A stretch of DNA of 64,000 nucleotides from Adineta steineri (Eukaryota > Rotifera > Eurotatoria > Adinetida > Adinetidae). The DNA lies in NCBI GenBank assembly GCA_905250115.1, contig CAJNOI010000049.1, positions 316,617 through 380,616 of the forward strand, given 5' to 3'. The first letter of the stretch is position 1, and the number at the start of each line of letters is the position of its first letter. Under the pieces are notes generated by a model. The model was not told the origin of the DNA. It saw only the letters and a program-made list of their open reading frames with translations, and ran no database searches. Below, piece after piece: positions 52,071-64,000 of this stretch. The translations under genes were made by a program, and so were the position numbers.

Positions 52071-53871
52071 TAGAAAAGGAAAAATAACAACACTAATGGT
52101 TAATTTCAAAGCCCAGTGATATATATATATATATTTATTTATTTATCTTTTCTTTTGACACGAACTATGTGTATTTGATATAGAACGAAAAGTCATTTTC
52201 AGCTGTGATGTTCTTTCACGCGTGCTTTCGTTTTCTCTTTTTTTCTTCTTCTTCTTCTTTTTCCTTTGCTGCTATTGATGGCAGTTACATTTCTAGGAAT
52301 GTGACTGTCTTTTTCTTTTTTTTCACATTTTTTTGCGTAGAAAAGTTGTGAGAAGAAACCTCTACAAAAAAAATAGACTTTAGACTGAAAAAAATATATA
52401 GTTGAAAAAAAACAATAACATATGATTTTTATTCTTACAAAAGATTTATAAACATTGCTGCATCTTTATGAACTACTGAAATAGAACATACAAGAAGGAA
52501 AAAACTTTAAAAATCGATATTTGGAAACTTTTTCCTATAGTGATAAGCCCGCTCTATGATACTATCGAGTATCATATTCATGTAACTGAAATAGACGATA
52601 CTTAATGATAGAATTCTTTAAATAGGAATTGATCTTTCTAAATATGTACGTAAATATTAAATTTCCTACATTTCATCATACAAAAAGGTACATACGATCC
52701 ATTGATTATAAAATTCTGCTTTCTTCTCGAGAATTATTGATAACATATTATGCCTTTTTTTTCAGAAAAACAAACTTTAATTATAAACTAATATATAATC
52801 ATGTTAGTTTTAAGTGAAGTATAAAAAACTAATTTTTTTAATGGTTTTCATTATGAAGTACATCATTTTCTCAAGGAGAAAAGAAGATATATTCTAACAA
52901 CTTTTAATAATATTAAAAGAAAAGAATATAATGGTGGATGAATAATAAGAAAAATAAAAACAAGTTCTAAGTTTGTTTTCTTTGTAATCTTTCTTTAAAT
53001 GGAATATGAGATGAAAGATAGTTATATTTAGATGAAATTGTATATCAATAGGATAAAAATGATCGAATTCACAAATCTCTTTACAAAATCCTAGCGGATA
53101 GCTTTTAGCAAATGATTTCAAAACTGTGTTTATTCGTAGTCAAGAATATAATCATAATTGATTCAATATTTTTTAACTCTATTCTAAATATAACAAATGG
53201 GGAAGTACCTTTTCATTATTAATCGACAATCTATGTAAATATTCTTCTTTTGATACAATAATAATTAATTCAACATGTCATAATATAACGAGAAATGCAC
53301 AAAAATATATGCCTGAAGTGAAAAGATCTATTTATGTAAAAACTTGAATCAATCTATGACACATAATTTATGCAATAGAAATAACAAATATAGCTGAATA
53401 GTAATTAGTATGTTTGAGAAATACTATTCAGTTCTTTTTTATCGTTCTCTCGTATCTGCTTTCTTCCGTTCCTTAACCATTCATCATGTACTTACTATGG
53501 ATCAAAAAACTCCGACCGTTCATTAGATATAATTACATTAGGATAATTTCAATTGAATTCCATCGAAAAATACAACCGAAAGAAAAATATGCAGCACTGA
53601 GTATTCTAAAACTATTTATAAAGAATCTCATAGGACAAAAACAATAAATAAACGTCTAAAGACAAATAAAACAACTATAGATAAAATAGCAAATATATTC
53701 ACGTGAGAATATTCTGGTTATATAAAAAACAAGATACCATTGATGTTCTACAAATATATTTATTGATGATTAATTTCTAGTGTTTATGAACATTTATATG
53801 GCTAACTATAAACGGCTAAGAATGAGTGTATATAGAGAAGTTTTAATGGATAATTGTAAAGATTAATGAAT
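52071..53871. other. Intergenic between convergent RdRP and GFRP-like genes
   Basis: About 1.8 kb AT-rich, with a (TA)n run near 52120-52134 and a TTC-rich tract near 52240-52265. No exon or RNA gene was recognised. Confidence 0.5.
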
Positions 53872-54321
53872 TTATTTTTCTTCTTCTTCTTCCTCTTCTT
53901 CGCCAGCTTCTTCTTCGTCATTTCCCTCTTCAGCTGGTTCTTCTTCTTCATCAGTTGGTTTTGGTGTTGGTTTTGCATCAGGTTTATGTGGTGTTGGTGT
54001 TGGTCCTGAAGGATGACTAGATCCACCTTCTTCTGTTTTTGTTAACATCCATAATTTACGACTACCAGAATTTGATTCACTTGTTACAGTAAAACCTGCT
54101 TTTTTAAATACATCAAGAATATGTGCTGGTGGATGTGTACATTGAACACCTTTTTCATGATCACATAAATTGTCATTTGAACAAGATTCTTGTAAAAGTC
54201 GAATAAGTTCAGGTTGAATACGATAATTTTGAACACCAGTACTATGAACAATTGTTGGTCCTGATTGTTCTTGATTTGCTTCACATGAGACTGTGACTGT
54301 TGCATTCATTGCTAAAGCCAT
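53872..54321 (-). CDS. GCHFR: GFRP-like protein with acidic C-terminal tail
   Basis: A single-exon frame of 149 aa. GFRP is a small regulator that mediates phenylalanine and tetrahydrobiopterin control of GTP cyclohydrolase I. Residues about 6-95 follow the family pattern: GPTIVHS near the N-terminus, a PELIRLLQ helix, then PPAHILDVFKKAGFTVTSES and WMLTKTE at the end. These match the GPTMVGD, DPELMQHL, PPRIVLDKLERRGFRVLS and WCLHKE blocks of vertebrate GFRP (84 aa). A Cys-containing loop (CSNDNLCDHEKGVQC) replaces the shorter vertebrate linker. After it come a Pro/Thr/Lys-rich spacer and a Glu-rich tail of about 30 residues, encoded by a TTC-rich repeat on the plus strand. I infer homology from spacing and motifs; the tail is unusual. 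The start is the first Met (MALAMNA); the second is also possible. Confidence 0.65.
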   Translation of the reverse strand: MALAMNATVTVSCEANQEQSGPTIVHSTGVQNYRIQPELIRLLQESCSNDNLCDHEKGVQCTHPPAHILDVFKKAGFTVTSESNSGSRKLWMLTKTEEGGSSHPSGPTPTPHKPDAKPTPKPTDEEEEPAEEGNDEEEAGEEEEEEEEK

Positions 54322-56731
54322 GTTTTCTTTTTATCTATTTAGAATAGAAGTTTCTAGAAAAAAAAATAATGTAAAATTATCAAACTGATAAACTGAATAA
54401 CTTTTACCTATGTACGTGTGTAAAGAAGTAGACCTTGAAAATAAGTGTATGCTGGTTTGTGACTTGAATATATATATGCGGGCTTGTGTGAGCGAGAACG
54501 ACAAATTATACTATCTGCCTGGTAGTATGGGAGCACAAAAAAAAATAAGAACAAGAAACGCAAGAAAAAAAGCGAAAGAATAAGAAATAAAAAGAGAAAA
54601 TGACGGTTCTTTTTATTATATATTATATAAATAAATCTCAGACGAATGACAAAAATAGTTCCGTTGTATTTCAAGATTCATTGATAAAATATTATTGGTT
54701 CATACTACAATGAACAGAATGCTTCTTTGATTGTTGATATTTTATTAAACAATAAACGAATTTCTAGGTTGAAAAATCGAAGAAATGATTAGTTCAATAC
54801 TCGAATGAGAACATAGATCGAATAGTATTTGGACAAACTATAGAAAACCACGGAATTGAACCCACAGAATTAATTAGGAAAAAATGACACGATAAATTAT
54901 TTGCATATTGAATAATATAAAACTATGAATGTTAATCAACAATGATTTTGCTGTTAAAATAGAAAATCATGCAAACAAATATGGTTTTAATCAATGAAGT
55001 ACATTACTTCTTTTTGAATTTTAATTAATATAAATATTCATTTTTAATATTTCGAATAGTATCTTCTGTACCAGAACAATCTACTTCGTATTTCATTATC
55101 GAGGTACATTTAGATAAATAGTCACTTCCGAAATTGTGTGATAGTAACTATATATGAGAAATTTGTTTATTGTCAACCGGTAATGTTCCCGTAAAAGGCA
55201 AATGATCGATAATAAATATTATTTTATTTGTCTAGTGTGATCATTTGATATATTACCTAGTTGACATTATAAAAACTATACTTCATATTTTTTTTCTTCT
55301 CATCGAAAATTAGTTTCAATATCATTCTGTTTTATATATGAATTTCTTCAATAATAACTTTTTCTTATAATTCTAACATTAGTTTATAATCGATAATTAT
55401 ATTTATGTTCATTGTATATTAATTTATTATACGATGAAAAACAAAATATTTCTATAGTTTTTCAATGATTATATTCATCATGCTACGGAATTATTATTCC
55501 ACATACAAAATCAAGATATGCAATGACATTTACAATTGATGCATGTGTAATTGCTTAACGAGAATACCCATTAATGATTGGACGTCTTTCAATTCAAATA
55601 ACTTTGTATTGCATGATTAAATCAAGTCTAGCTTAATAGAAACGATATTTCAATGAATAATACTCATATTTTGATACTAAAATATACCTTGTTTATTGAC
55701 ATAACTACGGAGCATATATATATATTTATCTTAATATACTATTTGTTGATAATGATTATGATAGTATAATTCAAGTCTATTCAATAATATTTTTGCTTTT
55801 GAATGGATTTTAACGATGTATACAAAATCGAATATAAATTGATTACATCTGTAATTTCATATCATAATCAATCTTATTTCCATTGATAATTTTGACTAGA
55901 ACGAATATTTTCATATCAAAAATAAACTCATTCACAGCCACTGTCATAATAAAAGTGTCGAAATGACTAAACCTAAGTGAAATAAAAACAAAAAACATAC
56001 CACTATATGATTCCATCTATTTGAAGAGAATAAAATGTTATTATTTTAATGTAGTATAAATAACTCGGTCAATGTGATGAGAAAAACAGGAATGTTATGG
56101 TTAGTGTTAAAAAATCATTTTGATGTTAGTGTCAAATATTCTTCGAAAAATAGTATTATTATAAACTCTAAAACCAGTAACAGAATAATAGAAAACAAAA
56201 TGTGTTTTTTTTTCCTAATAGCATGTCATAATAACAATGCTATTGTATATATATAACTCATTCAAGAGTGCAATGTTAATGGCAGAATATGGTCTAGTTA
56301 AATTGAGATCCTTCTTAGATTTTTTTCTTTTATCTATGAAAGTATCATAAATCTTTCAGATAGTGTATTATAATAAGACAAAATCACACGGTTTTCTCTC
56401 TTGACTTTATAAGTATATTGATCAAATATATTATTTCTCTTCATCGAACAATAATAAAAGCAAATAGTAATCGTAATAAGAAATTATCGACAACAACAAG
56501 TATGGCATTAGAAAAGAAAACACTATAACCCACAAGAAAAACAAAATAATCAGATACAATTTAAATGAGACATAACATATAGATTGTCTGGAAAAAAACA
56601 CATACAGAAAGAAATGATATGAGAATAAATTATTTTGTTCAGATATTCAGTTTAACCGAATTTATCTTGTTTTGTTGATTGAGTTACTGTTTTTGACAGG
56701 CATCACAGGCAATTAAATTTTGACTAAATAA
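54322..56731. other. Intergenic, about 2.4 kb
   Basis: AT-rich sequence upstream of the GFRP-like gene and downstream of ninjurin. No credible exon or RNA gene was seen. A box B-like word at 54851-54862 has no surrounding tRNA fold. Confidence 0.5.
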
Positions 56732-58566
56732 TTAATTCGAATTTTGTGCCTGTTGTAATATTTCCAATGAACGATTATCGAGAAAATGTTTTGGATTTGT
56801 TGATAACATAAACGCATTAATTAAAATATTTACAATACATATAAATAAAATAACAACTAATGCGAGAGTATTAAATCGTTCTAAATTAGTTTGTTGTTCA
56901 ATATTCCTTATATCACCTTTTATCAGAACATATAAAATAAGAGCTAAACCAATTAGAAATAAAAATGATACACAAACAAGTATCAGAGATGCTGTCCAGA
57001 AACCATCATGTTGTTTTTGTAAGATTAAAGTTCGTAATTGCATTACATTACTCGCTATTAAAAAAAGATTTTTCGTTTTATATTTAAAAATGATTTGTTT
57101 TTGAAATTTTTACTTACTTAACAAAGTAAATCCTAGAAATGCAATGCCTAAATAGAAAAAATAGAATTTTTATGAACAAAAAAACATGAATATAAATTAT
57201 TTATTTACCAATTGCCTTTTTTCTTGCATAAGTATTGTAGTTACATGTCGAATCAACCTGTGAAAAAATAAATATTATGTAAATAAATCAATTAATAGGA
57301 TTAAATTTTTTATTCGAGACTTTTTGGCATTCAATCTAATAAATAACAATCAGAATATACATATAGACAAAATAGTCTAGTAGTTTAACAACAATCATTC
57401 ATTGTATAAATGTCATATGTACATATATTTGTTCAACAATTCGTGTCTTATACGTTTAGAGATAACAGTAAAATAAAGTGACCCGCCGACTGAACAAATT
57501 ATCACAGATTGTATATATTTGTCAATAGCAAAGATCAATCTTTAACTTGTGAAAAAAAAACACTTGAACATACGACTGTGCCTGTATGTACATATATATA
57601 TATGAATGAATGAGATGATTGATAACTATTATGTGTAAAGAATTATTTATAGTCAACTCTTTATAGATGATTTGCATATTAACAAATGAAATCTTTCAAT
57701 TCTCTTAAATCTCAATCTTACATTTCTATTTGCACATCAGATTTTTTTTCGTACTCTTGAAATTATTGCATAAAGTTAATGATATGTACGTATATATATA
57801 CACAGATAGATGTATGTATACGTATTTACCATTCAGTAGAAGCAAACATTATTTCTGCTACTTCTGTTTATATAGCACCGAAAAAGTCTTCATTTCTTTT
57901 TATTATATTTGATTGGCATCAATAACATGCTAAATCTTATAAGTAGTACATATATATACAGAAGACAAGGAAACAGAGACATTTTCAATACAAAAAAGAA
58001 AAGATTTAAACAGGCATATGAAGGATAATGATAATCACTATATTTATATATATATATCAGACACGGAATTCGATAGCATAATCATGGTTCCTGTTATATG
58101 AGAACATCGATTACTATAATTACGCTATATTGAAATAAATTATCAATAGAAGAAGAATTCTAGACAATAACTATGTGACTACATAAAAACTTACGTTTGC
58201 ACCACCAGTATTTTCCTCATTATCAACCTAAGTAAAAATATAAGTAATATCTAACTTTGTTTAGGAGTAAGAATAATAAATTTTATAAAAATTATTATGC
58301 ATGCAATCAATTATGTAAAAATACTCTTATTAAATATTAATATTTACCCTTCGAGATCCACCAACAATATTTGAACCAGATGATGGTATATCCATACGTG
58401 GTGGTGCATCAGGTGGTACTTCAGATCTCAAAAGAGGACGTTGTTGTTGATACTGTGGATATTGTCTGATGTCCGATCGAGGAGGTACGGCTGGACGATC
58501 ATTTGCACCACCATCAGGATACATAGGTGGAGCAGTTGGCTCATAATGGTTATTGCGCGATGGCAT
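56732..58566 (-). CDS. Ninjurin family membrane protein
   Basis: Exons 58566-58348, 58227-58195, 57257-57209, 57147-57118 and 57054-56732 join in phase to 217 aa. Ninjurins are cell-surface proteins; NINJ1 oligomerises to rupture the plasma membrane during lytic cell death and also acts in adhesion. The core begins YNTYARKKAIGIAFLGF and LLTSNVMQLRTLI, matching NHYASKKSAAESMLDIALLMANASQLKAV. Two long hydrophobic segments follow (about 128-152, ending LYVLIKGD, and about 172-192, LVVILFICIVNILINAFML), in the family order. The first 80 residues are Pro-rich and disordered (PTAPPMYPDG, PAVPPRSD), longer than in vertebrate NINJ1. A 937-bp intron separates the 33-nt second exon from the third; the other two core introns are short. 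A possible acceptor (ttctag) lies about 25 nt upstream of the ATG. Confidence 0.85.
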
Positions 58567-60848
58567 TTTTTATTTATTGTCTTTAACTAGAAAGAAAAAA
58601 TGAATAAATTCATTATTTTATATATACATATATGTTGGAAAAAACTGATTTGATCAAAAGCATGGAATAATATACTACCGACTCTATCAAATTTCTTTTC
58701 CTTTCTGGCATACCTTTTCTCTATTTTTTTCACTATTTTTCTCTCTTTACTGTTGCCTCTTATGACTAGTAAATCGTGTGCATCACAAGGTTATCTCATG
58801 ACGTTTAATCATATCGAATGCCTCTTGTTTCTCTCATTCGAAACATCAATAACGTCAGTCAGCTACGACAAATATAAAAATATCGAATAATTTTACCTGT
58901 AAAAAATCCGTGCAAGTCACAATATGTATCCAATAAATGAAAGATACAATATTTATCCCATTAAAAATATTAAAAAAAAACGAAAAATAATGAAAGAAAG
59001 AAGCATGCACAAGTGTATAGACAACGATGACAGATGTTGAGCAATAAAAGAGAGAGAGAGAGAAGACAAAAGAACGTAGAAAGAGAAAGGAAGGGAAGAA
59101 GTCTGTATTTGTTACGCATAAAGACGTCGGTGACGGCAGACAAATCCTTTTCTCTCGCTCTCTCTCTCTCTATTTTTTTTTTCTTGACAACATATAACGT
59201 CTTTTTTAATATTAAATTTTTTCATGCACGTCAACAGAATTTTTCTTTTTTCATCGTTCATTCTGCTTCCTGTTTATGTGGGCATCAATGTCTACGTATT
59301 ATTTTTTAACATTGGACTATAGACAAGATACATAAATGATCATATAACATCATGGACCATGTCTAATTAACCGATGGCATTGTCAGAAAATAAAGGTCAT
59401 CTCAGGGGGAATAAAGATAAATAATCAAGTCTTACAAAAAAATAAGAAACACATTTTTCTGTCTGGAAGTCATACAAATTTCTCGTATGACGCCTTAATC
59501 GATGATTCACGTGCATAGATCATATGCATACATGTTTACACATGCTTTTATCATCTATCATTATGATACAATACAATCTAACTAACAATTAATATTCTTT
59601 TTAAAGTTCAGTATGAAATTACCTATACAGAAAATTTATATTGGAAAAATACAATAGATTTACATAAGTTAGTATGATCAACATTTCCTCATGTATAAGG
59701 TCGATAATTCTGAATGATGCTAATCTCTAAAATATGAAAAAATGATGATTTTCTTATCTGTCAATCCTAGAATTTTCCTAATCAATCAATAACAACGTTG
59801 TTCATTCCTTTGAGAACGTCTATTGAACGCAAATTGAATTTTATTCCGTCTTACACATCGACTAACCATCATTGGAATAGAAAAGAAAAAACTCAGTCAA
59901 TCATAAGGGAAGAAAAAATCAAATTAGTTAACATGAGAACTAGTTTTATTTTTAAGTGAAAGAATGGATATAGAATTCTCATTACATATTTGTGTTCTTC
60001 GTCAAGTAGTCAATATTTACCTACTCTCTAATTGTATCGAATGAAATGAACAAATATCCAGACGAAAACAAGTTTATGAAATCATTGACATTGTATACTT
60101 ATCGCTAAACAGATGACATTGATAATTTTTCGATTATTTCTTCTCATTATCGTTCGATAAAAAAACCTACGACTATGTTTTATACATTTATATGTCTTCA
60201 AGAACAAACTTTATTACACTATTTGTCTGTTTTACTATTTAATAGTCTATTTGAAGTTTTAGATACAATAGTCAGTAGCCTTTTCAGTATTTAAAATCTC
60301 AAATGAATCATAAAATACTTGAGAGATATGCAAGACAAAAGTCGTTTTTTACTGGCAAATAAATACAGTACATAGAATATACTTGTATTTTTCTTACTCA
60401 CAGGGTTGAAACTTGATATAAAGACATTGTACTAAGTAATCAAAGATATATAGATAACAAATGAATCGAAAGAAGTAATCAAAACGGAAATAAGTTTTCT
60501 TTTACTAAGTTCACTTTTCAAAAAAACCGATCTGTTGTCCTTGATGTTGATTAAAAAATTGTATTAATGAGTTTTATCTAGTATAATTCGCATGGATCAA
60601 ATAATTCGCGACTAGAAATTCTATGATATAACTAACAATAGAGAATTTCTAATTAATTTATAACATCTTTATCAATGTCGTAAAATACAATAGTCTATTC
60701 ATATCTTTTGTATAAGATCATGTTTGTACTTAGTATTCCTGTTTATAAATATTATATCTTTATTCTTTTTTTCGAAAGATTGTTTTTTGAGAATTTAAAA
60801 AAGTATATTATAAAAAAAAGCAACACGAAAAATTGCACAAAAGATAGT
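58567..60848. other. Intergenic, ninjurin to exportin-6
   Basis: About 2.3 kb. A (GA)n run at 59048-59064 and a (CT)n run at 59150-59171 are complementary and could pair across an 85-nt loop. The frame at 59034-59309 spans these runs and is not credible. Confidence 0.5.
59048..59171. repeat. Paired (GA)n and (CT)n microsatellites
   Basis: aaaagagagagagagagaag on the left and tctcgctctctctctctct on the right are reverse complements apart from an interruption. Such arms can arise by simple slippage. Confidence 0.6.
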
Positions 60849-63800
60849 TTAACTTGAATTAGTCGTTGTATAATGTCGATAATCATGAATGAAATCATTA
60901 AGATTTTGTGTAAATGATGGTAAATCCTAGAGTATAGAATAAATATATTTAATTAATGAAATAGAATAAATAACAAACCATTTCATTTCGCCCATAAGTT
61001 TCTGTTAATAAACGTTTATGTTTATCATTTAGAATTGTTTGTATATTTGATTGATCTAAATAATTATGAATAAAATAAGCAAAATTATTCGTATTATCAT
61101 TTGTTAATATATAAAATAATGTTGATATAATATCATCACGACATAATTCATGTGAACGAGCAAGTAAAACACTAAGTAAAAGTGATAGAAGTGCTTGAGA
61201 CATTTGTTGACGAAATATTAATTTTGTATAAAGTCCACATTTTAATTGAAGTTCATTACATGACGTTAAATTCGCACGAAATTGTTCGATATCAGCTTGT
61301 GAAAATGACCAAGCAATACTCTAAATCAATGAAGAAATATAATGATTACGATGCTGTTATTGTTGTATTTACCTCCATTAATTGAATAAAACTTTGTTCA
61401 TTAGCAGTTGTTTCAATTTCTCCATTGAGTGTTGTTAAAACATTTCCTTTAAAAAAATATCGCCAATTATTTACTAATAAATTATAAACAAGTTTATAAT
61501 AATTCTCTCGAATATCCAACGCACAATTCTAGAAAATGAAATTCAATTCAATTGAAATTCAGTAGAAAAATATACTTCTCGTATAGCTGGATATAATGCG
61601 TTTGTACATAATTCAATAATTGTTGGTAAAAATTGTTGAGTTAATTTACTATTTCCTGGTTCATTGACAAGTAAGGATAGAAATTCAAGAAATCTAAATC
61701 ATTCGCGTAAAATAAGAAAAAAGATTTTCTCAGATTTGTCTAACCTTGATATGGCTGGATGATCATTTTTTTTTGATTCACGAAGAACATTTTGAACATT
61801 TTCACTAAACATAATCATATATTAAGAAATTTCCCCTCGAAATACAATCTATACGAACATGTTAAATGCAGAAAACGTTGTTTGTAGTATTGTATTAATT
61901 AAATCAGTACCCATTTGTGTTCGAAATATTTCAAAAATAATTAATAATAATGAAATCAGTGCTGTTTCACATTCTAAAACGAATATTTACATAATTAAGT
62001 TCTTTCATTAGAAGAAATTGTAATAAAAACCTGTATCACGATTGATAATGAATGGTAAAAATCGATTTAAATTGACAATTAGATATTGTACTGATAGAAA
62101 AAGATTTTGACGAAGTTTATTGTTTTCTGTACGAAGAGATTCTATAAGTTCGGAAAGTAATTTCGTATATTCAAGAAATGAATGACGAATTAAGTATTGA
62201 TCTTGTTGATGATTAAAAAAATTTGCTGGTTCTTTTAACAGTGTATCCAATGGTTGAAAAATTTGACGAAAAAATTGTTCTGTTGATTGTTGATCTGTTA
62301 AGATTATGAATGATATTATTTTTATCGATAATTTATAAAGCTAAAATTAAATATAAATAATTCATATAACTGATTATTTAACACGGAAAATTTTACTTGA
62401 AAATTAGTTTTTGAATTAATTACGATATTCCATGTAAGAACACGATGAATTAAATGTTTAATTGAATTCATTTGATCAATCGGTAAATTTTGGCGAGTAA
62501 GAGGAACAATAGAAGAAAGAAGAGTACCAGCTGATATAGCAATAGATTTATCAAAATTCTGAAAAAATAAAATAAAGGATAGATGAATGAAATATTTGTG
62601 TTATTATATACATACATTTATATCAATCAAAGGTGTACAAGTATCAATAATATGTGTTATTAATTCTTGAATCATTCGACGATTATCTTGATTTGAATTG
62701 TATAAAACTAACATTTGACTAAGCCAAGGAATTAAATTCGTCACACATTCAAAAGATCGTGTTTGACTAAATACGAAAGATTTTATTAATAAAGGCCATA
62801 TTTTCATATAATCAGTGAATGCTAACAATTATCGTGATTTATACTGGCTACCGGCAAAATTTAATTGCTATACTCTAACCTGAGAAATCCTCTATGAAAC
62901 TCATTCATTGAACTTTTATTGTTCATAATTTTCGATCGAACTCAATCCTTTAAGAAAAGAGCTTTACTATATTCCGTTGTACTATGTCTATTTTTGGATG
63001 AAAAAAAAACAATTATTATAAGATTGGTAAAAATTTGCGATAATACTAATGGACATTCATTTTTTGAGGATTTTATGAGACCTTTCTTTTGTGATCTGTT
63101 TTTCTTTCATTTAAAAATTAAGAATTAAAAAAAAGGACTCTGTACCCTCGGTTTGAAATCGGTTTTTAAATGATTTACTTACGCATGAATAAGTTCATTA
63201 TGTATTTTTTTCGATGAACATTCAACTAAATCGAATCGAGCATGAATTATATAAGTAATTAATTGTATGAATCTAAATAAAAATTTAATAAATATTTATA
63301 TTTCTTCTATTTTATCTTACTGATGAACAAGTGTTAGACGGGTTTGAAAGTAATTTTGTTGTTGATTATTATCATCATCAAGTAAACATGTGCTTGCAAT
63401 ACTTGAAAACGCATGAAGTAAATTACTAAAACTGTTCAATATTTGACTACAAGCATGTATAGAATCATTATTTAATATGAATTGCTGACGAGAAGGATCT
63501 AATTGAGAAGAAAGGTTAATTATAAGATGAATTTTCTATATATAGATTTACCATTTGGTGAAGTTTGAATTAATTTTTGAATACTTTTATATTTTTCAAT
63601 ATCTGGTTGTAACAGACTTATCTAATAAAATAAAATTGAATAGAAAAGTGAATAGATATTCAGAATTATTCTTACGAGTGAATGTAAAATATGCGAAGAA
63701 AGATTTGGAATATCAGCTAATTTACTTAATACATCAATACATTCTCTTCGATATCGATCAGTTGCAGTTTCAGACTAGAATAAAACAAAAAAACTGATAT

Positions 63801-64000
63801 TTAAATATAATTAAATCAGACAAAATTCTATACATCATTCAGATCGGTAGTTTCTTCTAAATTCTCTGCCATTGTTTGTGCAGTATGAATACGTTGTAAT
63901 AATTCTTGACTTAATGAACGTAGAATTTGTGAATATCTATTTTGATATTAATTAAATCAAAAACAGAAAAAAATCAAATTATTTTACTTTTCAAATGAAC
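60849..64000 (-). CDS. XPO6: Exportin-6, 3' part (5' end outside window)
   Basis: Minus-strand exons run from the window edge to TAA at 60849. The last ones are 61693-61576, 61528-61373, 61320-60979 and 60926-60849, all in phase. Exportin-6 carries profilin-actin out of the nucleus with RanGTP. The best evidence is the C-terminus: NWRYFFKGNVL, SFSQADIEQFRANL, LYTKLIFRQQM and MDLPSFTQNLNDFIHDYRHY align with WRYFFPSTVL, SFLQPDIHLFKQNL, LYHKKIFRTAM and RDLPSFTQNVHRLVNDLRYY of human XPO6. Upstream exons encode helical HEAT-like repeats (FIQLITYIIHARFDLVECSS, DYMKIWPLLIKSFVFSQTRS). Exons are short with introns of about 50-70 bp, plus one longer intron near 62830-63180. The N-terminal importin-beta domain is not in the window. 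Confidence 0.85.

Noticed and set aside
54851..54862. Box B-like word (ggaattgaaccc) suggesting a tRNA on the minus strand
   Set aside because: The flanks do not form a T stem or acceptor stem and there is no box A at the right distance.
59034..59309. Plus-strand 91-codon frame
   Set aside because: It runs through complementary GA and CT microsatellites and has no supporting exon structure.
1..64000. Prokaryotic-style features (operons with ribosome binding sites, CRISPR arrays, insertion sequences) and intact retroelements
   Set aside because: Genes are intron-rich and eukaryotic; no regularly spaced repeats, transposase, integrase or reverse transcriptase motifs were seen.

Overview
The window is nuclear DNA from a small-genome, AT-rich animal. 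Genes are split by many short GT-AG introns of about 50-70 bp and are densely packed on both strands. The gene set is metazoan: MORC2, UNC119, eIF4B, Lingerer/UBAP2L, SLC52, MIER, an iron-regulatory protein, UFSP2, ABCG, a DCP2-like enzyme, mitochondrial phosphate carrier, GFRP, ninjurin and exportin-6. It also holds a eukaryotic RNA-dependent RNA polymerase, which most animals lack. RdRP, very short introns, low GC and TGTGGG-like motifs together suggest a rotifer, most likely a bdelloid of the Rotaria/Adineta type. That assignment is inference. All exon chains were joined by hand from splice consensus and phase.

Layout. 1-4853 (+): the 3' exon of an unrecognised helical protein, a small unrecognised three-exon gene, and an unrecognised coiled-coil plus propeller-like gene. 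7104-18685 (-): four genes head to tail, transcribed Lingerer, eIF4B, UNC119, MORC2, with gaps of roughly 0.2-0.65 kb. 21791-23256 (+): riboflavin transporter SLC52, facing MIER (23888-25538, -). MIER is head to head with the IRP/aconitase-like gene (25798-29762, +), followed 218 bp later by UFSP2 (29981-32019, +), which converges on an ABCG half-transporter (32182-34070, -). 36184-37695 (-): DCP2-like Nudix protein. 39104-40784 (+): mitochondrial phosphate carrier. 40785-46788: gene-poor stretch with one degenerate tRNA-like sequence. 46789-52070 (+): RdRP. 53872-54321 (-): GFRP-like protein with an acidic tail. 56732-58566 (-): ninjurin. 60849-64000 (-): 3' part of exportin-6.

Themes. Several genes act on RNA: eIF4B in translation initiation, DCP2 in decapping, Lingerer in RNP granules, RdRP in small-RNA amplification, and IRP in iron-dependent control of mRNAs. 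MORC2 and MIER act on chromatin. They do not form a shared locus-specific pathway as far as can be seen.

Best leads. (1) An IRP whose predicted protein lacks one of the three Fe-S cluster cysteines and the catalytic serine, and which carries a short Cys-containing insert with a CPFH motif where vertebrate IRP2 has its specific insert. (2) An intact RdRP gene in an animal. (3) Three introns of exactly 60 nt that are in frame and free of stops. (4) A GFRP-like protein with a long acidic tail. (5) A GC-richer open segment inside the first intron of the phosphate carrier. No CRISPR array, intact transposon or viral gene was seen.
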